A stretch of 64,000 nucleotides of DNA from JBJGXI01 sp045635475 (GCF_045635475.1 NZ_JBJGXI010000026.1:1-64000); one strand, 5' to 3'; positions 44,119-53,605 are shown, counted from the stretch's first letter. Numbers and translations are program-made. The notes: generated by a model not told the origin, from the letters alone.

Positions 44119-44925
44119 TTACCGTTCATCAGCAACGAACGAGTCGTGCACCCTTTTCCAAAACGGAAAAGATCTAAATCGAGCAAAACGGATCTTTTCA
44201 TTTGCAACCGAGCATTCAATTGTTTTCACATTTGTATATGTCTTTGTAATATGGTCTATCGTAATTAAAAAGCTACGATCATCATGGATCGGTTTTAATT
44301 CGCACTTATGATGTTTTGGTAAAATAAGTGGAGAACCAATTGTACGGAATACACGATTATTAATCGATGCCATTTCCGCTATCTGAATCGATTCAAGTGA
44401 TGGATGTATAATCGCTCCACCAAGCGCCTTATTATAAGCTGTACTACCCGACGGTGTAGAAATGCATAAGCCGTCACCGCGAAATCTTTCAAAATGTTCA
44501 CCTTTAATAAGTAAATCGAGTACAACCGAACCATCAGCGGTTTTTACCGAACATTCATTTAAAGCTAAAAAGCGGTCAACCTGTTTCCCTTCCTCTGGGA
44601 AAATCTTCACTTCAAGCAACGGATACTCAACGACTTGGAATGGATTTTTTGCGATTTCAATGATTAATTTCTCCATTTCTTTTGGTACCCAATCAGCATA
44701 AAAACCTAAGTGACCTGTATGAATGCCAATGAATGCCGTCTTGTCTAAACGATGAATATATGTATGAAACGCTTCTAAAAAAGTCCCATCCCCTCCAACC
44801 GAGATCACAAGGTCTGGCTCTTCTTTATCGTAAACTAAATTAAATTCAAGCAAATATGATTTTATGTCTTCTTTTAACTTATTCGACTTTTCATCGCCCT
44901 TGGATGTTATCGAAAATTTCTTCAC
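44119..44925 (-). CDS. nadK: NAD kinase
   Basis: Phosphorylates NAD to NADP. The 268 residues carry the signature VGGDGTFLEAFH (about 43-54), ALNECSV, the CISTPSGSTAYNKALGGAI loop and IGSPLILP. The GTG at 44925 is eight bases after GGGGGAG. It starts 24 bases after relQ, keeping the B. subtilis yjbM-nadF-yjbO order. Confidence 0.95.
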   Translation of the reverse strand: MKKFSITSKGDEKSNKLKEDIKSYLLEFNLVYDKEEPDLVISVGGDGTFLEAFHTYIHRLDKTAFIGIHTGHLGFYADWVPKEMEKLIIEIAKNPFQVVEYPLLEVKIFPEEGKQVDRFLALNECSVKTADGSVVLDLLIKGEHFERFRGDGLCISTPSGSTAYNKALGGAIIHPSLESIQIAEMASINNRVFRTIGSPLILPKHHKCELKPIHDDRSFLITIDHITKTYTNVKTIECSVANEKIRFARFRSFPFWKRVHDSFVADER

Positions 44926-44949
44926 GTTCTATACTCCCCCTTATTTTTA

Positions 44950-45576
44950 TCACTCTATAGGTTTATTCTTATTTGTGTGAAAAACACGTTGTGCTTCCTG
45001 AACCTCGTCTTTAATTTTGGACATTTCTTCATCTAATTTAAAGGCAGCCTCTGCCGCTCTTTTTAGTCTCGCCTTAATGTTTTTTGGAATTTGACCTTCA
45101 TATTTATAATTTAAAGAGTGTTCATTTGTTGCCCAAAAATTCATCGCTAAGGTGCGAATTTGAATTTCGGCAACGACCTGTTTTTCACCACGAATTGTTT
45201 CAACTGGATATTCAATAATAAGATGAAAGGATCGGTACCCACTATCTTTCTTTTCTTCAATATAGTCCTTCTCTTCAATTATTGTGAAATCATTTCTTGT
45301 ACGAAGCATTTCTACTATTGCATAGATGTCATCTACAAATTGGCAAACAACGCGCATGCCCGCAATATCCTGAATTTCTCTCTCTATCTTTTCCATTCCA
45401 ATATTTCTTTGATATGCCTTGTCCAATATACTTGGTACAGGCTTAACTCGACCCGTGACAAATTCAATTGGTGAATGTTGTGACTCATATTCAAATTGGG
45501 CTCTCATCCCTTTTAATTTCACTTTTAATTCTTCTACAACTTGTACGTAAGGTGCTAAAAAAGCTTCCCAGTTCAA
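44950..45576 (-). CDS. relQ: Small alarmone synthetase RelQ (SasB, YjbM)
   Basis: A 208-residue (p)ppGpp synthetase. Motifs are DIAGMRVVCQF (about 70-80), GYRSFH (113-118), EIQIRTLAMNFWA and a C-terminal helix. In B. subtilis SasB is a tetramer activated by pppGpp. A TTG start follows AAGGTGGTG. With the SasA-like protein at 17376, the window encodes both classes of small alarmone synthetase. It heads the relQ-nadK-yjbO operon. Confidence 0.92.
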   Translation of the reverse strand: MNWEAFLAPYVQVVEELKVKLKGMRAQFEYESQHSPIEFVTGRVKPVPSILDKAYQRNIGMEKIEREIQDIAGMRVVCQFVDDIYAIVEMLRTRNDFTIIEEKDYIEEKKDSGYRSFHLIIEYPVETIRGEKQVVAEIQIRTLAMNFWATNEHSLNYKYEGQIPKNIKARLKRAAEAAFKLDEEMSKIKDEVQEAQRVFHTNKNKPIE

Positions 45577-45842
45577 TCGTTACACCACCTTATATTACCC
45601 TATTAATTATATGTGCGTTATAACCAGAAGTTGATGCTACTAAGTTTAGTTAATTTCTTAAACAACGCCCGTTGATAATAGACGAACAAAAATGCCCACC
45701 CTATTAATTAGTATATCAAACCTTACCATGATTGTACCACGAAGTGCATATACTACTTTTACGTAAGCAGTTTTATGATTAGCGTTTTATTTGTCGATTG
45801 CAATCTTTTTAAGTAGACTAAACTATACGAGGAGGTTTCAAT

Positions 45843-46412
45843 ATGTCACAGGAAATTGAAATTGAATTTAAAAATTTATTATCAAAACATGAATATGAAA
45901 CACTTGCACAGGTTTTTGGTGTCAAGGACCAACAAGGTGTTGTTCAAACAAATCATTACTTTGAAACAAATGATTTCAAACTTAAACAAAACAAATCAGC
46001 TTTACGGATTAGAGAAAAGAACAATTTATGGCAACTAACGTTAAAGGAACCACATATGGAGGGATTGTTAGAAACACATGATACGCTCTCTGAGATAGAA
46101 GCTCAATCTTGGCTTAATGGGGATATTTTACCTAAACCCGAAGTGGCAAAGCAACTAAACCAATTAGGTATTGATTTTGCAAAGCTAACATATGGCGGAT
46201 CTTTAACTACTACGCGTAAGGAAACAACTTTTAAAAATACAATTGTAGTCTTAGACGTTAGTCAATATAACGGACAACAAGATTATGAGTTCGAGCTTGA
46301 AGCAAAAGACAGGGAGCATGGAGAGCTTATATTTAATGAAATTATGCATGCTCACGGTATAAAAATAAGAAACACACCAAATAAAATTGAGCGGTTTTAT
46401 AATGCGCTTTAG
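45843..46412 (+). CDS. yjbK: CYTH-domain phosphatase YjbK
   Basis: A 189-residue CYTH (triphosphate tunnel) protein. The defining E-x-E-x-K motif is EIEFK at residues 6-10, followed by ALRIREKNN, QLTLKEP and the closing DYEFELEAKD. Members hydrolyse inorganic triphosphate or cyclise ATP; the B. subtilis relative is of unclear role and lies next to the alarmone synthetase gene, as here (divergent). AGGAGGT precedes the ATG. Confidence 0.9.
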   Translation: MSQEIEIEFKNLLSKHEYETLAQVFGVKDQQGVVQTNHYFETNDFKLKQNKSALRIREKNNLWQLTLKEPHMEGLLETHDTLSEIEAQSWLNGDILPKPEVAKQLNQLGIDFAKLTYGGSLTTTRKETTFKNTIVVLDVSQYNGQQDYEFELEAKDREHGELIFNEIMHAHGIKIRNTPNKIERFYNAL

Positions 46413-46568
46413 CTGTACTTTCTTTACTTTTAAACAGCCATTATCCAATGGTTGGTTTGTTGCCAAAACAGATAAGTTGCCCAACCTGGCTATAGCTTGA
46501 TACAATAAATTACAAATAATTATTGCATGGTGATTTTTTCATCATTAGAAAAGGGGTTTTGTACCCAT

Positions 46569-46970
46569 ATGGAACAAACTGGTTCAATTTACGAAGCAAT
46601 TGGTGGTTCCAGTAAGATAGAGGAATTGGTACATGCATTTTATAGTCTTGTAGCAGAAGATCCAGATTTACATCCAATTTTCCCGGATGATCTGACTGAA
46701 ACTGCTCGTAAACAAACACAATTCCTTACTCAGTTTTTTGGTGGTCCACCATTATATATACAAGAGCATGGGCATCCTATGTTACGAAGGCGGCATTTAA
46801 ACTTTCCAATTACTCCTGCCAGAAAAGACGCTTGGCTAATATGTATGGACGAAGCACTTGATCAAGTAAACATAGAGGAGCCATACAGAAGTATCATTTT
46901 TGAACGTCTTACAATGACCGCACACCATATGATGAACACAACAGACGAACAGAAAGGAGAATCGACGTGA
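46569..46970 (+). CDS. yjbI: Truncated haemoglobin YjbI
   Basis: A 133-residue group II truncated haemoglobin, equal in length to B. subtilis YjbI. IYEAIGGSSKIEELVHAFY at the start and the distal region FFGGPPLYIQEHGHPMLRRR with the heme-ligand His (about 76) are present. YjbI can act as a protein hydroperoxide peroxidase. The ATG at 46569 fits the family length. Its stop overlaps the start of spxH (GTGA), so the two are translationally coupled. Confidence 0.9.
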   Translation: MEQTGSIYEAIGGSSKIEELVHAFYSLVAEDPDLHPIFPDDLTETARKQTQFLTQFFGGPPLYIQEHGHPMLRRRHLNFPITPARKDAWLICMDEALDQVNIEEPYRSIIFERLTMTAHHMMNTTDEQKGEST

Positions 46971-47863
46971 ATTGGAATCCATCTGGGCCATCAGACAACC
47001 CAAACCAAAACTCCACGGCACAGTATGGCTTTTTTGATTTACTGAAAAAACCAATTGAAATTTATGTATTTATTGATCCACTTTGTCCGGAATGTTGGTC
47101 ATTAGAGCCATATTTAAAAAAACTATCGATTGAATATGGAAGATTTTTCACGATTCGTCCTATTCTTAGCGGACAGCTGACATCATTAAATAAAGACATT
47201 TTTGATAAACCAAAACGATTGAAAGATATTTGGGAGAAAACTGCTAGTCGCACAGGGATGAGTTGTGATGGTGATTTATGGATAGAAAATCCGATTAGCT
47301 TTCCTTGGATTGCATCAATTGCCATTAAAGCTGCTGAATTGCAAGGAAAAAAAGCAGGTAGAAAGTTTTTGCGGAAGGTACAAGAATACGCATTTCTTAA
47401 AAAGAGTGATATCTCCGTTCAAGATGTATTAATTGAATGTGCACGTGACGCCTCATTGGATGTAGAAGAATTTGAGAATGACCTTTATTCTAATTCTGCC
47501 AAGAAAGCACTACAATGTGACTTAAAGTTAACAAAAGAAATGGATGTAGAATATATTCCTACCATTGTATTTTTCAATGAGGCTGACGATGAGGAAGGGT
47601 TAAAGATTTCTGGACTTTATTCTTATGATATTTATGTAAAAGTCCTTAAACAGATGCTTCAGAAAGATCCAGCTCCAGCAAAAAAACCAGATATAGAAGA
47701 TTTCTTGTCTTTTTATGATTTTGTTGCTACGAAAGAGATTTCTGTTGTTTATGACTGGTCAGAGGAACGAACGGAAAAAGAAATGAAAAAGCTACAATTA
47801 AAACAAGTTGTAGAAAAAGTGCCTGTGAAATATGGTTCATTTTGGAAATATATCAACAATTAA
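46967..47863 (+). CDS. spxH: Spx-degradation adaptor SpxH (YjbH)
   Basis: A 298-residue DsbA-like thioredoxin-fold adaptor that binds Spx and delivers it to ClpXP. The Cys pair is PLCPECW (Cys40, Cys43), followed by WSLEPYLKKL and PWIASIAIKAAELQ. The GTG start follows AAAGGAG. Its partner Spx is encoded at 52924, so the whole control loop is in this window. Confidence 0.92.
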   Translation: MNWNPSGPSDNPNQNSTAQYGFFDLLKKPIEIYVFIDPLCPECWSLEPYLKKLSIEYGRFFTIRPILSGQLTSLNKDIFDKPKRLKDIWEKTASRTGMSCDGDLWIENPISFPWIASIAIKAAELQGKKAGRKFLRKVQEYAFLKKSDISVQDVLIECARDASLDVEEFENDLYSNSAKKALQCDLKLTKEMDVEYIPTIVFFNEADDEEGLKISGLYSYDIYVKVLKQMLQKDPAPAKKPDIEDFLSFYDFVATKEISVVYDWSEERTEKEMKKLQLKQVVEKVPVKYGSFWKYINN

Positions 47864-47897
47864 CTCTCTGATTAAGTTTTAATCAGGGAGTTTTTAA
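47862..47897 (+). terminator. Terminator of the yjbI-spxH operon
   Basis: AACTCTCTGATTAA pairs with TTAATCAGGGAGTT (47879-47892), followed by TTTTT. Confidence 0.88.
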
Positions 47898-47925
47898 ATA
47901 TCAACCACTTAAATTTGAGCAAAAT

Positions 47926-47957
47926 AAAAAGGATACGTCCGTCGACATATCCTTTTT
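47926..47957. terminator. Second bidirectional hairpin
   Basis: AAAAAGGATA (47926-47935) pairs with TATCCTTTTT (47948-47957), with A- and T-runs on both sides. It stands alone about 30 bases after the first terminator; which gene it serves is not clear. Confidence 0.6.
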
Positions 47958-48169
47958 TATCCAAGTCTATTTCTAGACAAGGGGGATGGGAGAAAGTTTC
48001 AGGTCAAACAAAGGGGTTTTGTTTGTTTAACATCTCACATTTATAATATAACAAGTTCAGTTATTACTCGCAATACTTTTGCTCACCTTTTCACAAAAGT
48101 GTCACAATTCTAATTCTACATGTATCTACATAGTATAGTAGTAATGATAAGTACGAGGAGAGGATATAA

Positions 48170-48346
48170 TTGCCAAGGTATATTCCTTTGTTATTTTTGA
48201 TGCTGACAATGATTAGTTTTGTTTTAAACATCCTTGGTCTGATGCGATTAATCCCAATAATCATTACTTTACCAATGTTGTTTATTTCTATATACCTAAC
48301 CATCTTTTCCTTCACACATCGCAGAGCATTTAAAGGTTTTAGATAA
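48170..48346 (+). CDS. Small two-helix membrane protein
   Basis: A 58-residue protein found by its ribosome site: GAGGAGAGG lies six bases before a TTG at 48170. It has two hydrophobic helices (about 5-23 and 27-45, IPIIITLPMLFISIYLTIF) and a short basic tail (HRRAFKGFR). A bidirectional terminator starts within seven bases of the stop. I cannot name it; it looks like one of the small membrane proteins typical of Bacillaceae. Confidence 0.65.
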   Translation: MPRYIPLLFLMLTMISFVLNILGLMRLIPIIITLPMLFISIYLTIFSFTHRRAFKGFR

Positions 48347-48352
48347 GAGTAA

Positions 48353-48396
48353 AAAGCCCATGGGATCTCTGTAATAGAAATCTCATGGGCTTTTTT
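48353..48396. terminator. Bidirectional terminator between the small gene and pepF
   Basis: AAAAGCCCATGGGAT pairs with ATCTCATGGGCTTTT (one mismatch) with A-rich and T-rich flanks. Confidence 0.85.
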
Positions 48397-48406
48397 GTAT
48401 TCACAA

Positions 48407-50218
48407 TTAATAACCGAGCAACTGTTCCATCTCCGTTAATTTTTCTTCGAATACATCTAGGGCTGCTAGTATCGGCTGTTTATCTGTCATATCAACCCCA
48501 GCCTTTTTCAATACTTCGATTGGATAGTCGCTATTGCCTGCTTTTAAGAATTCAACATATCGATCTACGGCTGGCTGCTTTTCTTTTAAGATTTGCGAAG
48601 CAAGTGCCGTTGCGGCAGCATAGCCAGTTGCATATTGATATACATAATAATTGTAATAAAAATGAGGAATTCTTGCCCATTCTAATCCTATTTCCTCATC
48701 AATTATAATGTCTTCTCCAAAGTATTTTTTATTTAATTCATAGTACAGCTCTGTAAGGCGGTCTGCTGTTAGTGCTTCACCGTCTTGAGCAGTTTTATGA
48801 ATTGTGTGTTCAAATTCTGCGAACATCGTTTGTCTAAATACTGTTCCACGAAAGCCTTCGAGGAAATTATTCAAAAGATATAGTTTTTGTTTTTCATCCT
48901 CTGTATTATTAATTAAATACTCATTTAATAGTGCTTCGTTACACGTCGATGCAACTTCAGCAACGAAAATAGAATAATGACCGTAACGGAACGGTTGGTT
49001 TTCTCTTGTGTAATAGCTATGCAGTGAATGTCCAAGCTCATGTGCAAGTGTAAACACGTTATTAACATTGTCCTGCCAATTTAGCAAAATATATGGATTC
49101 GTACCGTACGCACCTGAAGAATAAGCACCGCTTCTTTTACCCTTGTTTTCTTCTACGTCGATCCAACGTTGATCATAGCCCTCGCTCACCAGTTTCGTAT
49201 ATTCCTCACCTAGTGGTGCCAATCCTTTTAAGACATATTGCTTAGCTTTTTCGTAAGGTATTTTCATATCTACATCTTTGACTAAAGGCGTATATAAATC
49301 ATACATGTGTAACTCATCTAAACCAAGTACCTTTTTCCGCAAATTTACATATCGTTGTAAAAGCGGAAGTCTTTCATTTACTGCCTCAACGAGATTATCG
49401 TATACTTGCTCAGGGATATTATTGGTATCAAGTGCTGCTTGTCTTGCGGAGTCATAATTTCTTATTTTAGCATTGAAATTATGTTTCTTCACCGCACCAC
49501 CTAGAGTAGATGAGAAAGTATTTTTAAAGCCTCCAAACGTATCATACATCGCTTTAAATGCCTCTTTACGTACATTTGGATCATCGGATTCTAAAAAGCG
49601 AATATAACGTCCATGAGTAAGATCTATTTCGTTACCTTCTTCATCCTTTACAGCAGGAAACGTTAAATCTGCATTATTTAGCATCCCAAATGTCTGAGAA
49701 GGGTTATCCATCACCTCTGATGCTTCAGCTAATAACGCTTCTTCTTTTTCGGATAATATATGTTCTCCTTGCCGCGTAATTTCATTTAATGCATGCTCAT
49801 ATAGTTTTAATTGTTCATTATCCTGCAAAAATTGTTTAATTGTTTGTCCATCGATTGTTAATAGTTCTGGAACAACAAAACTCATTGCACTCGAAACCTG
49901 CGTGATCATGTTCTCAGCTTTTGCATTGACAGCTTGATAAAATGAATTCGTTGTATCCTGATCATAGCGCATGTGCGCATATGTATAAAGCTTGCCAATC
50001 CGTTGCGAAATTTTATCCTGTAATGAAAAAAGACTATACAAAGTATCTGCCGATTCATGTAATTTCCCTTGGTATTGCTTAAACTCTGGAAGCATTTCTT
50101 TTATCGACTGTAATTCTTTTTCCCATGCTTCATCTGAAGAAAAAATATCCTCTAGCTTCCAAGTATTCTCTTCCGGTATCTGCTCTCTTTTTTGCAATTC
50201 TTTTGTTGCTTGTGTCAA
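48407..50218 (-). CDS. pepF: Oligoendopeptidase F
   Basis: A 603-residue M3-family zinc oligopeptidase of the cytosol. The zinc site is HELGHSLHSYY (about residue 392), with downstream Glu in VAEVASTCNEALL. PYILLNWQD and RQTMFAEFEH are further family marks. It degrades 7-17 residue peptides; overproduction in B. subtilis inhibits sporulation. It lies after coiA, as in B. subtilis. Its neighbour oppABCDF imports such peptides, though it is not in the same transcript. Confidence 0.95.
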   Translation of the reverse strand: MTQATKELQKREQIPEENTWKLEDIFSSDEAWEKELQSIKEMLPEFKQYQGKLHESADTLYSLFSLQDKISQRIGKLYTYAHMRYDQDTTNSFYQAVNAKAENMITQVSSAMSFVVPELLTIDGQTIKQFLQDNEQLKLYEHALNEITRQGEHILSEKEEALLAEASEVMDNPSQTFGMLNNADLTFPAVKDEEGNEIDLTHGRYIRFLESDDPNVRKEAFKAMYDTFGGFKNTFSSTLGGAVKKHNFNAKIRNYDSARQAALDTNNIPEQVYDNLVEAVNERLPLLQRYVNLRKKVLGLDELHMYDLYTPLVKDVDMKIPYEKAKQYVLKGLAPLGEEYTKLVSEGYDQRWIDVEENKGKRSGAYSSGAYGTNPYILLNWQDNVNNVFTLAHELGHSLHSYYTRENQPFRYGHYSIFVAEVASTCNEALLNEYLINNTEDEKQKLYLLNNFLEGFRGTVFRQTMFAEFEHTIHKTAQDGEALTADRLTELYYELNKKYFGEDIIIDEEIGLEWARIPHFYYNYYVYQYATGYAAATALASQILKEKQPAVDRYVEFLKAGNSDYPIEVLKKAGVDMTDKQPILAALDVFEEKLTEMEQLLGY

Positions 50219-50359
50219 GTTAAATTCCTCCTTTTATACGCTTTATTACATTATTCTGTAATTCTTTTCAAATATCCTTTGAGAGATATAACATTTTCTC
50301 TTTTAGTTATTATATCTTACTTTGGCCGGAAAAATGCTTGAAACGTCTTAACCTTTATT

Positions 50360-51529
50360 TCAGATGTTTTTTAAAAAACTAATTAGTTTAGCGTCTTCCT
50401 TTAATGCTTGTTCTATTCCTGTTGGAAACTTAATTTCTTTCACTTTTTCATATATTTGTTTATCCGTATGGTGAAAATAGTTTAATTTCACTAGAAGTTG
50501 AAGATACTCTTCTATTGGATTATAAGCTGTTCTTATTAATGGATAAAATCTTGGAGATTGTATGTGGGCTTTCAGGTACGTATTGCACCTTTGTAGTGTT
50601 AATTTACCTGATATTGGTAAAGGAGATAATATATCTAGACATAACCTGCTTTGCCATACCCATGGAGGACTATTTGCTAGGAATTGATTACGTATTGGCA
50701 AATGAATGATTGACGGAAGTAAACTTGGGTGGCTTCTCTTTAGATACAGCCATTGACGCCATTTTCTTTCTTGAGTAGTCATGTGAGGAGAAGGCCTCGT
50801 TCGTACTAAATACTTCTGCCGCTGCCAAAATGACCAGAGTGCTTGTTTATCATGTTGTACTGAAACAAATAAATCTGTAATTCGGACCTTATTTAAATCA
50901 AGATATCGGATGTCGGCAAAGGCCAATCTTTTTCCTGTTAACTGAATGTTGTTCGCAATGGAAAATTGTCTTGCATTGGGGCAATAAAAAAACATCAATA
51001 GTGGAGATTTAAGGGTAGGATGTTGAAGAAAGAGCATGTCATTCGGAGTAATAGATAGTAGATTCATTCCTGTACGCTTAAATCGATTCCCTCCCAATAT
51101 CCAAAGAGGAAAGATATTTAATTGCTTATAACCCTGATTACGATGATAAAACTCTTCTGCACTCATTCTTGCGCACTGAAATTCTATTGCAATTAACTTG
51201 TTGTTGATCTGAAGCAATATATCTGGACGTTGCTTAATCTCAGGTAAATATGCTTCTAATTGAATAGATAGTCCTTGTTTTTTAAGCCAATTGAATAAGT
51301 GTAATTTGCCTCGCTCATGGTACTCTCCCTCTCCTCCATTATCGATTGAACATCTGCTTTTTGCTTGATGAGCAAAATGTGGGATGACCTTATTTCCAAA
51401 TTTCACTATTACTTTTTCCTTACACACAGGGCAGTAAAATTCGTTTTGAAGTTTATGTTTTTGCACCTCTTCTCTAGTCAGTATTGCTAAAGTAACAGCT
51501 TCTCCTTGACTACTAGTGGCTTGTAGCAT
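50360..51529 (-). CDS. coiA: Competence protein CoiA
   Basis: A 389-residue competence-induced nuclease-like protein. The N-terminal zinc-binding part (FYCPVCKEKVIVKFG, then IPHFAHQAKSRC) and the restriction-endonuclease-like core (HERGKLHLFNWLKKQ, RPDILLQINNKLIAIEFQCA) are intact. CoiA acts on DNA during transformation. With mecA next to it, the window carries part of the competence control region, although no comK or com operon is seen. GGAG lies eleven bases before the ATG. Confidence 0.9.
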   Translation of the reverse strand: MLQATSSQGEAVTLAILTREEVQKHKLQNEFYCPVCKEKVIVKFGNKVIPHFAHQAKSRCSIDNGGEGEYHERGKLHLFNWLKKQGLSIQLEAYLPEIKQRPDILLQINNKLIAIEFQCARMSAEEFYHRNQGYKQLNIFPLWILGGNRFKRTGMNLLSITPNDMLFLQHPTLKSPLLMFFYCPNARQFSIANNIQLTGKRLAFADIRYLDLNKVRITDLFVSVQHDKQALWSFWQRQKYLVRTRPSPHMTTQERKWRQWLYLKRSHPSLLPSIIHLPIRNQFLANSPPWVWQSRLCLDILSPLPISGKLTLQRCNTYLKAHIQSPRFYPLIRTAYNPIEEYLQLLVKLNYFHHTDKQIYEKVKEIKFPTGIEQALKEDAKLISFLKNI

Positions 51530-51582
51530 GCTGCGATCAGCTCCTTCTTATTTTGTTGTAATAGAGTTAGTTTCATAATAAC

Positions 51583-51690
51583 CTTACATAGCTATTTACA
51601 TCCATATATCGTTTGGAGACGAGTTAACCAACAATATTTGGATGTGCATTGCTTGTAGTCATTATCATGAAATTGGCTGAATTGAGAAAG
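51583..51690. repeat. Short palindromic repeat, family C copy 2
   Basis: Matches 15097-15200. ACATCCATATAT (51598-51609) pairs with ATATTTGGATGT (51634-51645), with one mismatch. Shared flanks are AGCTAT on the left and ATGAAATTG on the right. It lies before coiA. The rest of 51691-51912 has no gene that I can support. Confidence 0.65.
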
Positions 51691-51913
51691 TTATACTAAA
51701 TGTAGTTTGTTATATAGAGGTAAATTTGCGGTGTCATACATAGTTTACCACAATTTTGATGAAGTTTCATAATATGAGGATAGTAAACGGATTGTTGCCC
51801 AAAATCAACGTGTCATGTAGGAAAGTGCCCTATCGGAGTAGTACTATATCCATTTGCTTTTTGGAAGGTAGCTTGACCTATAGAAGTAGTCTGTAAGCTT
51901 CCTATACTATTAA

Positions 51914-51943
51914 AGAAGGCATTCGTTTTAACGAATGCCTCTT
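51914..51943 (-). terminator. Terminator of mecA
   Basis: AGGCATTCGTT pairs with AACGAATGCCT, with AAAG/CTTT extensions, right at the mecA stop codon. Confidence 0.8.
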
Positions 51944-52617
51944 TACTTTTCAGGAAAGAACTTTTTGGTTTGTCTAAGTGCGTCATCTTCAAAAATAATT
52001 TTGCCGTATTCATGAAGTATATGATTTGTAACATTTGATTCAAGGCCAAACTCTAATAATTGGCTAATAAAGTCTTCTTGCTCGTCATCACTTAACTGTT
52101 CATCATCAAATTGGACAAATAATAAATATTGATTTTCAAAATGGTACAGTCGATCATTAACACCTTCAAATCCTAGAAAATGGTGACTCAATTGGATAAC
52201 ATCTTCAAAGTCTTTGAAACCAATAATAAAAGAAAATTCCTCTTCAAATGCTTGGTCATCCTCTGAATCATTTCCGAATTTATCGTCAAGTAAGGACTCG
52301 ATTTTCTCATCAACCGGAACATCAATTGTTTTTCCTTGTTCTACTGGAAGCTCCAAATTTTGTCCATCCTTTGATAGTTGCGCTTTAGTCACAACGATCT
52401 CCAAACCTTTATCTAGTGCTTGAACTTGTATCCATAAAGGACCATCTATATTAAAATCATCTTCGGTGTAGTTTACTTCGTCCATTACTTGCCAGAATAA
52501 TTGCTCACTTTTGTCACGATTGTACCAGATTTCTTCTCTGTCAAATCCACGATCTTCAATATCCAAATATGAGATATAAAATTTCACTGTATTCTCGTTA
52601 ATTCTTTCTATTTCCAT
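51943..52617 (-). CDS. mecA: Adaptor protein MecA
   Basis: A 224-residue adaptor. The N-terminal domain (MEIERINENTVKFYISYLDIEDRG) binds ComK and other clients; the C-terminal domain (about 120-224, FSFIIGFKDFEDVIQLSHHF) binds ClpC. It targets clients to ClpCP. An acidic linker joins the domains. The ATG at 52617 follows GGGAGAG. The order coiA-mecA-spx matches B. subtilis. Confidence 0.94.
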   Translation of the reverse strand: MEIERINENTVKFYISYLDIEDRGFDREEIWYNRDKSEQLFWQVMDEVNYTEDDFNIDGPLWIQVQALDKGLEIVVTKAQLSKDGQNLELPVEQGKTIDVPVDEKIESLLDDKFGNDSEDDQAFEEEFSFIIGFKDFEDVIQLSHHFLGFEGVNDRLYHFENQYLLFVQFDDEQLSDDEQEDFISQLLEFGLESNVTNHILHEYGKIIFEDDALRQTKKFFPEK

Positions 52618-52885
52618 ACTTTTCTCTCCCTTCGTATGTCGTATAGGTGGAAGGGATAACTTCACCTAGTAGATGCTCCTATTCATACATTAAAAATAGG
52701 AACTGCAATTTAACATCAATAACAAGTTTAATCGCCTTAATTCTATTTTATGATAAATATAGCTAAATTGAAAATAGAAATACTTAGAAATTTTTAAAAA
52801 AGGCATTTATCACAGGAACTTTTGTTGTGTTAATTAATTATTATAATGGTTTAAGAAATATTTGTCACTTGATTCATATAAAAAC
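52618..52885. other. mecA upstream region
   Basis: A/T-rich DNA between mecA and the spx terminator. It must hold the mecA promoter. I see no other element. Confidence 0.35.
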
Positions 52886-52919
52886 AAAACGCAGATCTTT
52901 TTATTTCGATCTGCGTTTT
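52886..52919 (-). terminator. Terminator of spx
   Basis: AAAACGCAGATC (52886-52897) pairs with GATCTGCGTTTT (52908-52919) just after the spx stop. Confidence 0.85.
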
Positions 52920-52923
52920 ACAT

Positions 52924-53319
52924 TTAGTTAACCATGCGTTGCGCTTCACGTAATTGAAACGTACGAACCGTACGAGGTAAGAAGCGACGAATTTCATCTT
53001 CATTATAACCTACTTGCAAGCGTTTCTCATCAAGTATAATAGGTCTTCGTAACAAACCAGGATTCTCTTGAATAAGATTAAAAAGATCCTTTAAAGGTAA
53101 TTGATCAAGATTCATATTTAATTTTTGGAAGACTTTTGAACGAGTTGAGATTATCTCGTCTGTACCATCCTCAGTCATTCTCAAGATTTCCTTAATCTCA
53201 TCCAACGTGAGTGATTCTGAAAATATGTTCCGCTCACGAAATGGTATGTCATGCTCTTCTAACCAAGCCTTTGCTTTCCGGCACGATGTACAACTCGGTG
53301 AGGTATAAAGTGTTACCAT
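52924..53319 (-). CDS. spx: Transcriptional regulator Spx
   Basis: A 131-residue ArsC-like protein that binds the RNA polymerase alpha C-terminal domain and activates thiol-stress genes. The redox switch Cys10-x-x-Cys13 (TSPSCTSC) and the conserved Arg in GLLRRPIILD are intact. The ATG at 53319 gives exactly the family length; an upstream GTG at 53331 overlaps the ribosome site GGAG. It is turned over by SpxH/ClpXP. Its B. subtilis operon partner yjbC lies upstream at 53606 but is separated here by a terminator, so spx is probably expressed from its own promoter as well. Confidence 0.95.
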   Translation of the reverse strand: MVTLYTSPSCTSCRKAKAWLEEHDIPFRERNIFSESLTLDEIKEILRMTEDGTDEIISTRSKVFQKLNMNLDQLPLKDLFNLIQENPGLLRRPIILDEKRLQVGYNEDEIRRFLPRTVRTFQLREAQRMVN

Positions 53320-53543
53320 ATAAAACTTCACTCCTCATATTTGAATTTATTTATAATTATTCTAACATTTGAAGAACTTATTAAATTAAAATTAGTTTAA
53401 ATAACTCTTCTACGACAAGTATACTATATTTGTCAAGCTATGAATAGCTAATTTAAATTAATTAACAGATATGTAACATTTAAAATTATATCCTATATTT
53501 AAAGTTATTACCCTTACTTCTTACCGTTAAAACATGATTTTCA

Positions 53544-53586
53544 AAAATGATCCCTTGTGTCCATTATGGTGACAAGGGATCATTTT
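53544..53586 (-). terminator. Terminator between yjbC and spx
   Basis: A 15-bp stem (53544-53558 with 53572-53586) around a 13-base loop. In B. subtilis yjbC and spx are co-transcribed; this hairpin would limit that here. Confidence 0.85.
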
Positions 53587-53605
53587 CACCATACCTTTTG
53601 TTTGT

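Noticed and set aside
48091..48315. 74-codon minus-strand ORF
   Set aside because: It is antisense to the small membrane protein gene at 48170, which has the ribosome site and terminator.
51813..52049. 78-codon ORF overlapping the mecA end
   Set aside because: Lies across the mecA terminator and coding region in another frame, with no ribosome site.
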